The notes beneath the pieces are model-generated. The model was not told the origin of the DNA and searched no databases. It saw only the letters and a list, made by a program, of their open reading frames with translations. This document shows, piece by piece, positions 45,901 to 57,334 of a DNA stretch of 64,000 nt. A program made the translations under genes and the position numbers. Source of the DNA: Scilla litardierei (taxonomy: Eukaryota; Streptophyta; Magnoliopsida; Asparagales; Asparagaceae); the NCBI GenBank assembly GCA_030789695.1, contig JAULAV010002390.1, positions 620,001 through 684,000 of the forward strand. The letters are read 5' to 3'. The stretch's first letter is position 1, and every line of letters starts with the position of its first letter.

Positions 45901-46744
45901 GGTACCAGACCTCTCGTATGAAGCCGACGTCAAGGAGACGCTCCACTTCCTCGGAGGCCGCCTTCATCTTCTCGCCGCCCAGGTTCCGCTTCTTCTGCCT
46001 GACCGGCTTGAAGTTGGGGTCGGCGTTGATCTGGTGGACGATCACCTGGGGGTCTACGCCGGGCATGTCCTCCAGTGACCAAGCAAAGATGTCTAGATTC
46101 GCCTCCAGGCATTCGATCAGTTGATCCCTCAGGTCCTGGCTTAGCCCTCTCCCGATCGAGACGAACCGGCCCTCGACGTTCGTGACCGGGATCTGCTCTT
46201 GCTCCTCCACGGGGGCGGGCCTCGGCCCGCTCCTTAAGTCGAGCGCGGCCATCCGGTCGGCTAGACGGTCTTCGGGGCCTTCCTCCGCCAGTTGATAGCG
46301 GGTACTCGATCTCCCCGCGTCGCCTTCGACTTGCCCCATCCCCCCGGGCGTTCGGAACTTGATAGTCTGGTGGAGGGTCGAGACTACCGCGCCGACGGCG
46401 TTGAGTAGGGGTCGGCTGATGATCCCATTGTATTCCGACCCGATCCCCAATACGATGAATTCCACCACCAGGGTCACCGAGTCTGGTGCGTCTCCGAGTG
46501 TCACCGGGAGATGGATCATGCCGATGATGGGGGTGGAGTGACCCGTGAATCCTACCACAGGACCCGAGTGAGGTCGTAAGTCTTCTTTCCGCCGCCCCAT
46601 CTTTTCCAGGGTTGACATGAAGAGGACGTCGCAGGAGCTGCCGGTGTCGACAAGCAGTCGCCGTACCATGGTAGTGTCTATGACCACCGACACCACCAAA
46701 GCTACGTCCGAGCTGCGCGCCGTTACAGATGCACTCGGTCTCCC
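42902..46744 (-). pseudogene. pol: Tat/Retand-type pol: PR, RT, RNase H, aRNH, integrase; three in-frame stops
   Basis: A single frame runs from about 46744 down to 42902 with no frameshift. It is broken by stops at 45683-45685 (within RT), 44840-44842 (end of the first RNase H) and 43505-43507 (within integrase). The protease has LLVDTGSSCDVLF near 46640. RT has KWRMCVDFNDLNKACPKDSY, FMDAYSGYNQ and YVDDMLV near 45540. The RNase H tail has YSPMEKLAYALVL. The second, archaeal-type RNase H is at about 44640-44230 (VDGSATQSGGGAGIAI, NNVAEYEAVINGL). Integrase has CQECQRYA, WGLDILGPF and VTDNGKQF, and continues after the last stop with HPQTNGMAEAANK. A C-terminal chromodomain-like end is not evident. 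Plus-strand ORFs here are shadows. Confidence 0.93.
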
Positions 46745-46929
46745 GATCGGTGGGGACGGGGATGGTCTCCCGGCCCTTTCCTCACGATCCTCCTCGCGTC
46801 GGGCCCGTGCCCATTCTTGCCAACGATGGCGGGCCCTGTCGCTTCGCGTCAGGGCCTTGCTCTCCTTTCACCGAGACGGGTGAGGTTGCGTCATTGCAGG
46901 TGTGGTTTGTTTCTTCGTGGGACAGTTCG
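46745..46929 (-). other. Short remnant between PBS and protease of element B (gag missing)
   Basis: Only about 200 bp separate PBS and protease. The equivalent space in element C holds 1.6 kb of gag. No gag motif is readable. The deletion removes the capsid and the zinc knuckle. Confidence 0.7.
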
Positions 46930-46947
46930 TTCCCACAGATAGCGCCA
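46930..46947 (-). other. Primer-binding site of element B
   Basis: The minus strand reads TGGCGCTATCTGTGGGAA, 2 nt inside the LTR. Element C has the closely similar TGGCGCCGTCTGTGGGAA. I could not assign the tRNA. Confidence 0.8.
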
Positions 46948-46949
46948 GA

Positions 46950-47868
46950 TGTTTCAGAGTGTTTTCTCACTACAAAAGCGTTGACCGTGGACAACCCGGT
47001 CAACGTGGTCAAGGGGCCCTTTGGGTCCCTCGGGTGAGTCGAGTTGGTGCAGGCGAGGCTCGAGTCAGATCTGCAGACGACGTGGAGTGCGTCGGCTGGG
47101 TCGAATCGGGGTCCTCGGTCGTTGGTAGGGCGAGGGGAAGCCTCGGCCTGGGTTGAGACGCTCGGCCTCGGTTGGTTGTGCTCGGACTCGGCGGTTGGAC
47201 GACGAGGGGAAGCCTCGATCGTCCAGCTGGTTGCGTGGTCGGCGAGGGGCGGAGGGGAAGCCTCGGCCCGTGGATTGGATATCCTCCTGCGTAGACGAGA
47301 ACACTCGTCAGGGGGGCCGGACCTTGGTTCCGGCCAAAACCCCTCCGATGCCTAAGTCAGACAGTGATCTGAAAGAGGAGGCCCGGCGGAGACGGTACGA
47401 CTCGAGAGGAGATCGGTACGGCGTCTCATGGCACGAGCAGGGGAGGAAGGAGGAGAAATGGGGGAACTAGGTCGTTGATGGAGTACCTTAGGTTTTAGAT
47501 ACCTGAGATGCGGTCTTTTGTCCTGTCGTCCTCCTAGCCCCTTTATAGACCTCCGCCGTGATTGCCCCCGACCCACGTCGCTCGTCCACCCTCAATAGTG
47601 CCCCCTCAATCCCCCCCCCCCGTCGCCGCTCCCTGCGCCATGCCAGCATCTCCCCATTACTGCCATTAAGTGGTAGCGGGATCGAGGGAGCGGTTATCGC
47701 AGGAGTGGGTGAGTGACCAGTGTGTTACCGGGGCCGGGTCGGATCGACATTTGGGGGGGGTCCCCCATATGGCCTTATCGAGTGGGCCTGAGTGCGCAGA
47801 TGGGCTCTTGACCGGCGGTCGGGTTTCTGGGCTCGTGTCTTTCGGGCCTCGGCCAAATAGGCGTAACA
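46950..47868 (-). mobile_element. 5' LTR of element B (919 bp)
   Basis: Partner of 26380-27313, with the same ends. On the minus strand it starts TGTTACGCC and ends CTGAAACA. It is close in sequence to the LTRs of element C near the U5 end. Confidence 0.95.
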
Positions 47869-48643
47869 GTTGGGAATACACAAAAGCATTGAAATTAGGA
47901 ATAGCCTTTTAATATTAGTTATGAAAAAAATGTTGTGCATACACACAATCTCATCTTGGGAATGAACGCGAGCTGTGAAAGAATGAACGCGGGAGATGCT
48001 GCCAACTCATTGATCAGCGTTGCAAAACCCTGTAAAATTTCGATATCATCTGCTGATATTTCAGGGGAAACTAATAATTATTGATGTTTGTTTAAAATTA
48101 GTGGGCCCAAGATTTTTAAATGAACAGTTTCCCAAGGGCACTGGTTATATGTATATGAAGCAATCGTCGAAGGCGCCAGCTAAATTTTTTAACGCTAATT
48201 TGTTGTTCCGTGCCTGAGGCACCCGCGCCGAAATTGTTGTTTTACATCGAATGAGTAGTTCTACACCGAAGGCATCCACGTCGAATTTGGTGTTCTGTGT
48301 CGAAGGCGCATGCGCTGAATTTGTTGTTCCGCGCTAAAGGCGCCCACGCCATTTTTAACGCTGATTTGTTGTTCCGCGCCTAAGGCACCCGCGTCGAAAT
48401 TATTGTTTTACATCGAATTTGTTGCTCTGCGCTAAAAGCACCCACATCGAATTTGGTGTTCTGTGTCGAAGGCGCATGCTTTGAATTTGTTGTTCCACGC
48501 CGAAGGCGCCTGTACCGCTAAATATTGTAAACTAATTTGTTTTTCTTTTAAATTTTGGCTTTGAAAAAAAAATTTCGGGGAACAAAGATTTCGCATGGGA
48601 AAATCTTAAATGAACCGTGCCCGCGGGCACGGGTTATGACTAG
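47869..48643 (+). mobile_element. Helitron 3' end, plus orientation, 5'-truncated by element B
   Basis: It ends with the 18-bp perfect palindrome CCGTGCCCGCGGGCACGG (48615-48632), then GTTATGA and CTAG at 48640-48643, followed by T. This is the hairpin-plus-CTRR terminus of plant Helitrons. The body at 48180-48500 holds degenerate repeats of about 45-50 bp (AATTTGTTGTTCCGYGCC...). There is no coding sequence. Confidence 0.75.
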
Positions 48644-48663
48644 TGTGTATATATATATATACA

Positions 48664-49125
48664 CTAGTCATAACCCGTGCCCGCGGGCACGGTTCATTTA
48701 ACATTTCCCCCGCGAAATATTTGTTCCCCAAAAAATTATTTCCACAACCAAAAATTAAAATAACAACAAATTAGCCTAAAAATATTTAGCGACACGGGTG
48801 CCTGTGACGTGGAACATTAAATTCAGCGTAGTCGTCTTCGACATGAAACAACAAATTCGACGCGAGCACTTTTGGCGAGAAACAACAAATTCGACGTCGA
48901 CACCTTCAGCGTGAAACAACAAATTAACGTAGAACTATAAATTCGGTGCGGACGCCTTCAGCATGGAACAACAAATTAGCGTAGGCACGGGCGCCTTCGA
49001 CCATAACACGCTCAGGCACGGTTGATTTAAGATATCACCTCAAAATATTTGTTCTCCCCAAAAATTATTCCCCCTCCAAAATTTAAACGAACACAAATTT
49101 AGCTTCGACGCGGGGACCGATTGAT
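48664..49125 (-). mobile_element. Helitron 3' end of the same family, minus orientation
   Basis: The mirror image of the previous element: CTAG at 48664-48667, the same 18-bp palindrome at 48675-48692, then related AACAACAAATT repeats on the minus strand to about 49125. The two termini face each other across 20 bp of TG/TA repeat. Confidence 0.7.
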
Positions 49126-51478
49126 GACCAAGACTAATCGTAGTTAGCCCTAGGATTAAAAAATTGTATAACTCACTCGATTACTAATTACTAAATAAGC
49201 CGAGCTTGATTAGTGTTGGCAAACTTTTGGTTAGTTTAAACCCTACCAATCATAACAAATGTTAATAAATATAAAAAGAGACAGAATGTGGTTCTTGGGA
49301 CTGAAGTTCAAAGACTTTCTATGAGCTTTGGATAATGTGATGATCATGCAATGTATGTACATACAGCTAGAGAGCATTATCTTGTAATTGAATGCTTTAA
49401 TTTACTCTTAAAGTTGCTAAAGCTTGTCGTTAGGCACACAGTGTTATTTTTTCCAAGCAATTATTCTAACCCCCGTATCACAACGAACAGAGGTTAGTTT
49501 GGGATTAAAATTTTTTGAATTAAATCACAACTCATCACAAATTTCAAAATATTGATTTTTACGCTAATTTTTTGCTTGGTTTGATGGCATGATTTTAATC
49601 TTGATTATTTGCTTGGCAAATTTTTGCTTGGTTTATTGGCATTATTTTGCTGCCATGCATTAAATATGGAATTATGTGAATTTAGCTGGAGTACATAGCA
49701 AATCCAGAGTTTTGGTATCAAATATTTAAATGGTTAGCTGGAATACATAGCAATCCGTAGGTATGCTTTTTATGTATCTGGAGAAATATTATGTGCTATT
49801 GTTTCAATTTTGCCTAAACGACACTTTTTGATTGGTATCAAATCTGGAGTTCATATCAAATCCATAATTCTTTTTATGTATCAGAGTTTTGGTATACATA
49901 GTTCTTTTTATGTATCAATCTGCAGAGTTCTTTTGGTATCATTTATGGAGTACATAACAATTTGCAACTTAGACGCTGGAGGTATGAATTTTTTATGCAT
50001 ACCCCAAACCACCATGTACACGTGCAGCTTACATAACAATCTACAGCTTACATAACAATCTGCAGCTGAAACTGCATATGAGTACAATATACTTTGCTTG
50101 GTTTCTAGAAATGCAACAATTGGTTATCAAACTCCATATACTTTTTTTGGAAATGCAACAATTGGTTATCAAACTGCAAGTACTTAATTGGTTTTTGGAA
50201 TGCAACAATTGGTGTGTACAATATACTTTTTTGGGTATTAAAGTGCATCTACATGTATGCTTTTTTTATTTAGATGGAGAAATATTTTTGTGATATTGTC
50301 TCAATTTTGTTTAAACTACACTTTTTGCATTTGCATGTATGCTTAAGCTGCACTTTTTGCTTGGTATAAAATCTGGAAGTTGATATGCACTTGAGAAGCT
50401 GTCACCTGGAAGCAAATATCACCTAAGATGCGCTTGAGAAGATGTGCTTGAGAAGCTGTCACCTAGCCGCCTCAATTTTTTCTTGGTATAAAGTTTTCAC
50501 ATGGTATCAGCCGCAATCAGCTAGCATCAAATATCAGCCTCAAAGAATCCATGTTACAACACACAAAATCTAATGAAAAATCATTAAAAACTGCTAACAG
50601 TAATTATCAAAACCAAATTAGCCCCTCAGCATTAGGAGCTTATCTCATATATCAAATTCATATGGGGAAGAATCTTAGAATCTCATTAATATGGTCAATA
50701 GGACCCTACAATGAAGTTCAACCATTGAAAAAACAACCTTTATTTCAGAATTTGAAAACATCAATAGAGGTCTAACTTTCACTTCTGGTTTTCTTTTCCC
50801 TCAAAGAGGGAGTAACCATACGCCAACGAAATAGGCCCAAAAAATATAATGTTGATCACCTCTATAAGACCTTACTCTGTGCTCAAACATTAGGCAGTGT
50901 CATAGGCAATTCATTATCTTGAGTCCAAACCCCTGCTTCTGATTATCAACCTGACAATGGTTAGAGATAATGTTAGAGGCAACTTCAAAAATAGAAAGCT
51001 AGATGAACTGATCAAAGAAGAAAAGGCTCAGGTAAATTCTGCAGCACGTTTTTGGGGAAATTGTCAGTAGTCCATAATGCATAAATTTGATATAAAGCAA
51101 TGTACATAACTATTTACATTCTATATAAACATATCATAAAAGCAATACCTCGAAAACAAACATGTTTTCATTGTAATTGGCAGCATGCCCAGATGTTTCA
51201 CATAATTTCATGTTGTACATATTTGGGATCAAGACCTATAAAACAAAGCAAATGAAGTTAGAACCTTAGATTTAAAATATCTGACGTATCACATCAATCA
51301 AAAAAGTTATATAACCTTTGTCTCTATATTGTCCACGGATGAATTCAATTAACTTACTATATACTTGTTCCATATGGTAAGAAGAAACAACTTCCAAGGA
51401 TGCATGCTTAACCAAAACCAAGTTGCTAGCCAATCTTTAGGGTGCAAGTTCTAAAAAGAAAATTTATCGTATATTTAC
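49126..51478. other. AT-rich DNA, no gene recognised
   Basis: It contains degenerate internal repeats (GAAATGCAACAATTGGTTATCAAACT, here shortened, twice at 50110-50180; GCACTTTTTGCTTGG type at 49820-50360). A possible exon near 50957-51030 reads VRDNVRGNFKNRKLDELIKE before GTAAAT. I cannot name it. Confidence 0.45.
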
Positions 51479-51561
51479 CTAAGGTAATGAATAAAGAACA
51501 ATTCTTGATTCTGCCCCAATATCCTATGATCATACTCCTCCTGCTTCTCCTTGCTCCACTT
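51479..51561 (-). other. Exon-like 83-bp unit, copy 1
   Basis: On the minus strand it is bounded by TTTGTAG and GTAAATA, and reads KWSKEKQEEYDHRILGQ then NQELFFIHYL. A second copy lies at 51916-51998. The family is not recognised. Confidence 0.4.
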
Positions 51562-51915
51562 CTACAAACATAACAAAAACACAAATCATTTCAAAAAATA
51601 AATTCAAACACAAAAAACAAAATTGTAGCAATAGCTAATATTATGTTGTAGCTAATTGTATAATAGATTTCTAAAGAGAGAAAGATAGTGATGGTGCTTA
51701 CCATTAGTCCTCATTATAATGTGGCCTGTAATCTATTTGTCGATGGAATATAAAGCTAATGAGGGTTTCGATGAAATCACAACAAAATTCCCAGCATAAT
51801 TATCCAGTTGCATATGCTTGGGTTACATAAATAAAAGCCAGCATCACCATCAACCAAGTTGCTAGCTAATACTTTAGATTGCAAGTTGTAGAAAGAAAAT
51901 TTATCCTAAATTTAC

Positions 51916-51998
51916 CTGAGGTCATGAAAAAAGAACACTTCTTGACTCTGATGCAATATAATGTGATCATATTCATTCTGTTTTCCCTTGCTCCACTT
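51916..51998 (-). other. Exon-like 83-bp unit, copy 2
   Basis: The same length and splice-like borders (TTTGCAG, GTAAATT) as copy 1; it reads KWSKGKQNEYDHIILHQ then SQEVFFFHDL. The surrounding 200 bp is also duplicated, with a spacing of 437 bp. Both frames stay open despite divergence. Confidence 0.4.
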
Positions 51999-54460
51999 CT
52001 GCAAACATAACAAAACCCTAATCATTTCAAAAAATATATGCCATGTGAGTAGCAAAATAGAATATATTTAGCTAAGATAAGTGCCATGTGAGTAGCAAGA
52101 AACATGAAGTGGTTAGGAGTTCATAATTTTATTGCCATAATTATGTGCATATTTTTATAATTTACTAAATGATATGAACACAAAAGGAATTAAACTTTCA
52201 GGCCTTCTTCCTATCTGTTGTAATTAAGTTTTTTGAATTTAACAAATGTCAGATAAATTCATAACTGAGGATGAGAAGAAAAATGTTAGATAATCAAATC
52301 AACTGCAAATTTCTACTTCATAAAACAAACTCATAATTCAAGACAATTTCTTAGCAAAAAGCTAGCTTCACCAAATTATATAATTCAATTGAACAAAATG
52401 CCTTACATTAGGGGTCAAACCACATCTAACTGAACATAGATGAAGAATCAAGACTATTCAAGCTCATTAATGACAAAAAAATGGTGTAAAACAATGGGAG
52501 AACATACAAATCATTCCACATCCACAACTAAAATTTAAACAGGAACTGACCTCAAACAACCAATTTTAACAAAAAAATATGTTGAATTGAACAAAATTAA
52601 AAGAGGAACTGGCCTAAAACATTAAATTTCTCCAAGCAAAAAGAGCTACATTTTTGGCAAACTACTTATATATCGGCTCTAAGATTCATCATTGGATGAT
52701 TTTGGAACCAATAACAGTGAGAGGGGATACATTGCAAGTCATTTGATTTCTTGAATAAAACCAATAATAATGACAGATGATACATTGCAAGTCATGGTTC
52801 ACATTTGTCGGCATTGACTACAAAGCACTGGAAAGCATACATGTATTCAGTTGCTACGCTTTTTCTTATTAAAGGATAGATGATACAAAGTACATGCCCA
52901 TAATCTCTGCCAAGAAAAGTACGACATATGTAAATGAACCACTACTTACTCTCAAAACAGCAAAGAACTGCAATTTCAATGTCTAATTCCTTCTAAGGAT
53001 GTGAGTAAAACCATGGAAGTTGAGTAAGGAGAACATAATAATAAAATGCTACACTTTCAATGTCTAATTCCTTCGATTACAATTTGCGTATCAAAAAGTC
53101 AAATTTCTCTTTAAACTACTTCCATCACATAAATGTAATATTATTCCAGCCCAATTAAGAAAAGTGATGGCAAAATTTCAAAGAGAAATTTGACTTTTAA
53201 AATAGAAATTTTGCCAGCTTAAGTAAATTCTCAGTGTTTAAATATTATTCCAGTCCAATTAAGAGCTCAATTTTACAGAGGAATTACAATAGAAATCAAT
53301 TAAAACTTACGACCCAAATAAATGATGAATCACATTTTACCAATATAAAGAACATCAGTTTCATGTAGAAGCACTAATGATTGAAGCTATGCTTAATCAT
53401 TGAGCATGGAAGATAAAGTAAAAAAAGCAGGGAAGATAGAGTAAATAGAGGCACATAATTACCTTCATAAGATTTGTTAGGAAGCCTCTGACAGATATGA
53501 CAATCAGCATTCTGATTAACAGTAAGGATATGTACTGTCACAAAGAGGCATAAAACAAAAGCAAATACAATATTAGCCTGTCAGCCAAGCAAGTATGGAA
53601 TATATAAAGTCGTGACAAATACATGAATGCATAAAAGATATCAAGGAATATATGTATACATATGTCTATTTGTGAGATATCCATTCATACGGTGTCTGCT
53701 TTTTAAGCCGACTCAATGCAGATGTTGTGGTACCTGCTGTTTAATGTCATCTATGTTTTTAATTAATGTGTTATTTATGTACAGAGTTCTCAAAGTTGCA
53801 CATTATTTTGTGTTGTATTACTTCAGTGTATACATGATAGAATTAGTGTGCCATCATTGAATAAATTTTTTTATTTATAAATTGATGACATATCTTTTGA
53901 ACTTGGCAGTATAGGTAATAATTTTCATGAAGTATCATAAAACTATGATTATAAGCAAATATTTGAAACATCCGAATTCGATGCATATCCTCTCTTAAAC
54001 TATGATTTTAGGGTTTTAGCTTGAACATGCATGGTATTTGTTCACAGTTTGTATTGGGATGGAAATGGTTGCTGCCCATATTTTTGGCTGCATAATTGTT
54101 TCACTGTTAAGACTGGAGCACAGGACAGAGAGGAGAATCAATTTTGCTGCCATTTTCATGCCTAGCAGGTATAATCATAGTGCCATCCTAAAGACATGAA
54201 AGAAAAAGGCACCAATGATGAAGCACATTTTAATTGATTTCTATTTTTAAAACCTCTGTAAAATGGATATATCTCACCAATAATAGTGTCTAGTACATTG
54301 ACAATGAAGCTCTATGAAATATATGTCTACCTGAAACTGATACATCATACCGGTGTCAATTTGATCTGCTGGCCCATTTAATTTTAATTGATGCTGATTC
54401 TTAATTACAAAAAAAGCATATGAGTAGAAATCCAACAAACCTGCTTAAGGATATCCCTGC
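51999..54460. other. AT-rich DNA, no gene recognised
   Basis: Only short chance frames. GTCTAATTCCTTC recurs at about 52980 and 53060 with flanking similarity, a small duplication. Confidence 0.45.
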
Positions 54461-55406
54461 TGTTACGCCTATTTGACCGAGGCTCAAAAGACACGAGCCC
54501 AGGAGCCTATCTGCGTCCTCAAGCCCATTCAACAAAGGCCCTATAAGGGATCCTCTCGAATGTTAATCCGACCCGGCCCCGATAACCCGCCGGTCACTCG
54601 CCCACTCCTGTGAAAACCGCTCCCCCGGACGCGCGACCACTAAATGACGGTAATGGGGAGGTGCTGGCATGGCGAAGAGAGCGGCGGCGAGGGGGCGGAT
54701 TGATGGGGCACGATCGAGGGCGGGCGTGGGACGTGGGCCAGAGGCAATCACGCTGGGAGCTCTACAAAAGGGCTAGGAAGACGACGAAGAAGAGGACCGC
54801 ATCTCAGGTAACAAAACCTAAGGTACTCCATCAACGACCTCATTCCCCCAATTCATCTCCTTCCTCCCCCGCTCGCGCCGAGAGACGCCGTTACGATCTC
54901 CTCACGAGTCGAACCGTCTCCGCCGGGCCTCCTTTCTCAGATCACTATCTGACTTAGGCATCGGAGGGGATTTGGCCGGAACCAAGGTCCGGCCCCCTGA
55001 CGAGCGTTCTCGTCTACGCAGGTGGACAGCTGATCAACGGGCCGAGGCTACCCCTCGCCCCTCTCCGACCACTCGATCGACCGGATAGTGAGGCTTCCCC
55101 TCACCGTCAGCCTGCCGAGGCTGAGCACGCCCTACCGAGGCCGTGCGTCTTAGTCGGGTCCGAGACTCCCCCTCGCCGCCCGTCGGCCGTGCATCTACCG
55201 GGGCGACTGAGGCTACCTCTCGTCCCCCTTCCAACCGAGGCCGAGCACGTCTTTCCGAGGCCGAGCGTCTCAACCAGGGCCGAGGATTCCCCTCGCCCCT
55301 TCTGCACCAATTCGAAGCCCCCCAAGGGACCCAAAGCGGGCCCCTTGACCACGTTGACCGGGTTCTCCACGGTCAACGCTTTGTAGTGAGAAAACACTCT
55401 GAAACA
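54461..55406 (+). mobile_element. 5' LTR of element C (946 bp)
   Basis: Starts TGTTACGCC and ends CTGAAACA. The transcribed part carries repeated CCGAGGCCGAGC and hairpin-like CGAGG...CCTCG motifs, as in element B. Confidence 0.95.
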
Positions 55407-55408
55407 TC

Positions 55409-55426
55409 TGGCGCCGTCTGTGGGAA
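55409..55426 (+). other. Primer-binding site of element C
   Basis: TGGCGCCGTCTGTGGGAA, 2 nt after the LTR. The cognate tRNA is not assigned. Confidence 0.85.
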
Positions 55427-55465
55427 CCTGAAAATCATCCCACAAAGCAGAAAACCACACCAACA

Positions 55466-57099
55466 ATGGCACGAGCCAGCAACGGAAGGAAGCGCATGCC
55501 CCCAATCCCGAAGGAGGGGAATGACGCATCGAATGGCAACCCCGAGGACATGCCCGTCGGTGACCACCATGCCCTCTCAACCGAAGAGACCGGCGGCTCA
55601 GAATTGGCCACGCAAGGACAACTCCGCGCCCTGGCTCAGGAGACCAACGCAAGCCTCCAGACGTTGGTCGCGACGGTGCAGCAACTCGTCGGCCCGGCGC
55701 CGCCCAACAGGGGCACGTTGGACGATGGCCATCGATGGACAGGGGATCCCCCGCACTTGCGGTCTGCCATGGTCGACGACCACGGGGCCCAGAAACCGAA
55801 CACGGAGCGTCGGTTCACGCTGTCCGGCTCTCGTCAGGCGAGGTCACGCGCCTCCTCACCCTATCGTGAAAGGAGCCGAAGAGAGACCGAAGGGACGGAC
55901 GGCGAATCGAGGACGGCATCGTCTCGTCGATCACGGTCGTCCCGCCGCAGGAGAAGCGAATGACACCACTCGAGAGACCGATCACGGCGGAGCAGGAGCT
56001 CCCGCAGGAGGAGTCGGGAGCGTCAGGACAGCCCGACCCCCAGCGTGGCGAAGGCTGCGGAGCCAGCCCCGCTGGCGTCGGTGCTACCTCCACCCCTGAT
56101 CGATCCAGAGGCAGGCGAGTACCGCATCCCTGGAGGCATCCACGGAGACCGGTGTCCCTTATCACGGAGAATAACCGACGCACGGGTCCCCTCTCGATTC
56201 AGGATCCCGGTGCTGGGAAAGTACGACGGAATAGGAGACCCGGCACACCACGTGATGGACTACGAGGGGGACATGGCCTTCCAGGGAGCTGACGATGACC
56301 TGCTTTGCCGGGCTTCTATTCTACTCTCAGGGGAGCGGCGAGGATCTGGTACCACAGCCTGCCCGGCCGCTCCATCGACAGTTTCGAACAACTCGCCCAG
56401 TTGTTCTGCAAACAGTTCATGGCGGGGAGGCTGATCAAACCTGGTGCTAAACATCTGTTCAACATAGTGCAAGGCCCGGCCGAGCCACTCCGACAGTTCA
56501 TGCGCCGCTTCAATGCGGAAAGGCTGAACGTGAACAACCCGTCCGACCTGGTGGTCCAGACGGCCCTTAAGAAAGGACTTCGCCACAGGGGCCTCAAGAA
56601 GTCCCTACACAACGACCCCCCGAAGGACCTCCCCGGGATCATGGCAAGGGCCGAACGCTTCATGCTGACCGAGGAGGCCTTGGCCGAGGATGCAGGAAAA
56701 GCCGCTCGAGGGACCAAGCGCGGCGACGGCGGACGAGTTAGCCCCGAAGGGTACCGGACCGAGAAGAGGCAGAGGAACAGGCAGCGGGGAGAAAGCGCGA
56801 GGGACACCACCCCGGACGCCATTCTCGCCCAAGTACAGAAGGAAGAGCGAGCTGATCGCCCCCCACCGAAGGCTAAAAGAGGCGGGAAGAACAAGGAGAA
56901 GTACTGCAAGTACCACAAGGACGATGGTCATGACACAGAAGATTGCTGGCATTTGAAAAAGGACATTGAGAAGCTGATGAGCCGAGGGCACACCAGGAAT
57001 CAGGCCGACGAGCCGGCCCACGGAGAAGGGACCTCCACACAGCCAGACAAGGGGAAGAAGATCAACACCATCCAAGGCCCCCTCCGCATCATAGAGTGA
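55466..57099 (+). pseudogene. gag: Tat/Retand-type gag, one stop and one frameshift
   Basis: Start ATG 55466 (MARASNGRKRMPPIP). The same frame runs to about 56310 with one in-frame TGA at 55961-55963, then shifts; the second frame runs to 57099. An N-terminal segment of about 160 residues ends in an Arg/Ser-rich block (RSRSSRRRRSE, then RSRSSRRRSRERQDS). The capsid domain lies at about 56190-56700 (RIPVLGKYDGIGDPAHHV; ARIWYHSLPGRSIDSFEQLA; FCKQFM). A zinc knuckle at about 56905-56945 has CKYHKDDGHDTEDC. The frame ends IQGPLRIIE, with no protease after it. The Arg/Ser block is unusual for a gag and could bind RNA. Confidence 0.9.
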
Positions 57100-57334
57100 G
57101 CGGGCGACGTCTCTCCCCCCGGAAGCTGCCTAGTATGAGGGAGTTATCTAAGTTTACATCTCTCTGTCTAGCTTCATTTCTTTTTTTTCCATTTCCTCCA
57201 AATGTACCGGTCCGGCAGGACTCTTGAGAGTACAAATGCATTCCTTTTGTTATCTTCATTTAAAACCCCGACGGAGTTGACATGACACCAATAGCACGAA
57301 AGGTTGGGGACCGCCGCCTCACTGGAGGAGGAAG
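57100..57334 (+). other. Element C spacer after gag
   Basis: AT-rich, noncoding. Pol should begin here in an autonomous relative, and is absent. Confidence 0.6.

Larger units (their letters stand above)
26380..47868 (-). mobile_element. Element B: Tat/Retand-type Ty3/gypsy retrotransposon, host of element A
   Basis: Its LTRs are 26380-27313 (3', by minus-strand sense) and 46950-47868 (5'). From right to left the interior has a PBS, about 200 bp of leader, PR-RT-RH-aRNH-INT (46744-42902), a convergent antisense aORF (40654-42793, plus) and a polypurine tract at 27314-27325. The second, archaeal-type RNase H and the antisense ORF identify the Tat lineage, Retand-like. No gag lies between PBS and PR. 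Element A interrupts it at 27618/40644. The flanks (ATTTA left, GTTGG right) show no target duplication. Confidence 0.9.

Noticed and set aside
48644..48663. Palindromic TG/TA tract as the centre of a single large inverted-repeat transposon
   Set aside because: The hairpin plus CTAG ends fit Helitron 3' termini better; kept as an alternative in the findings.
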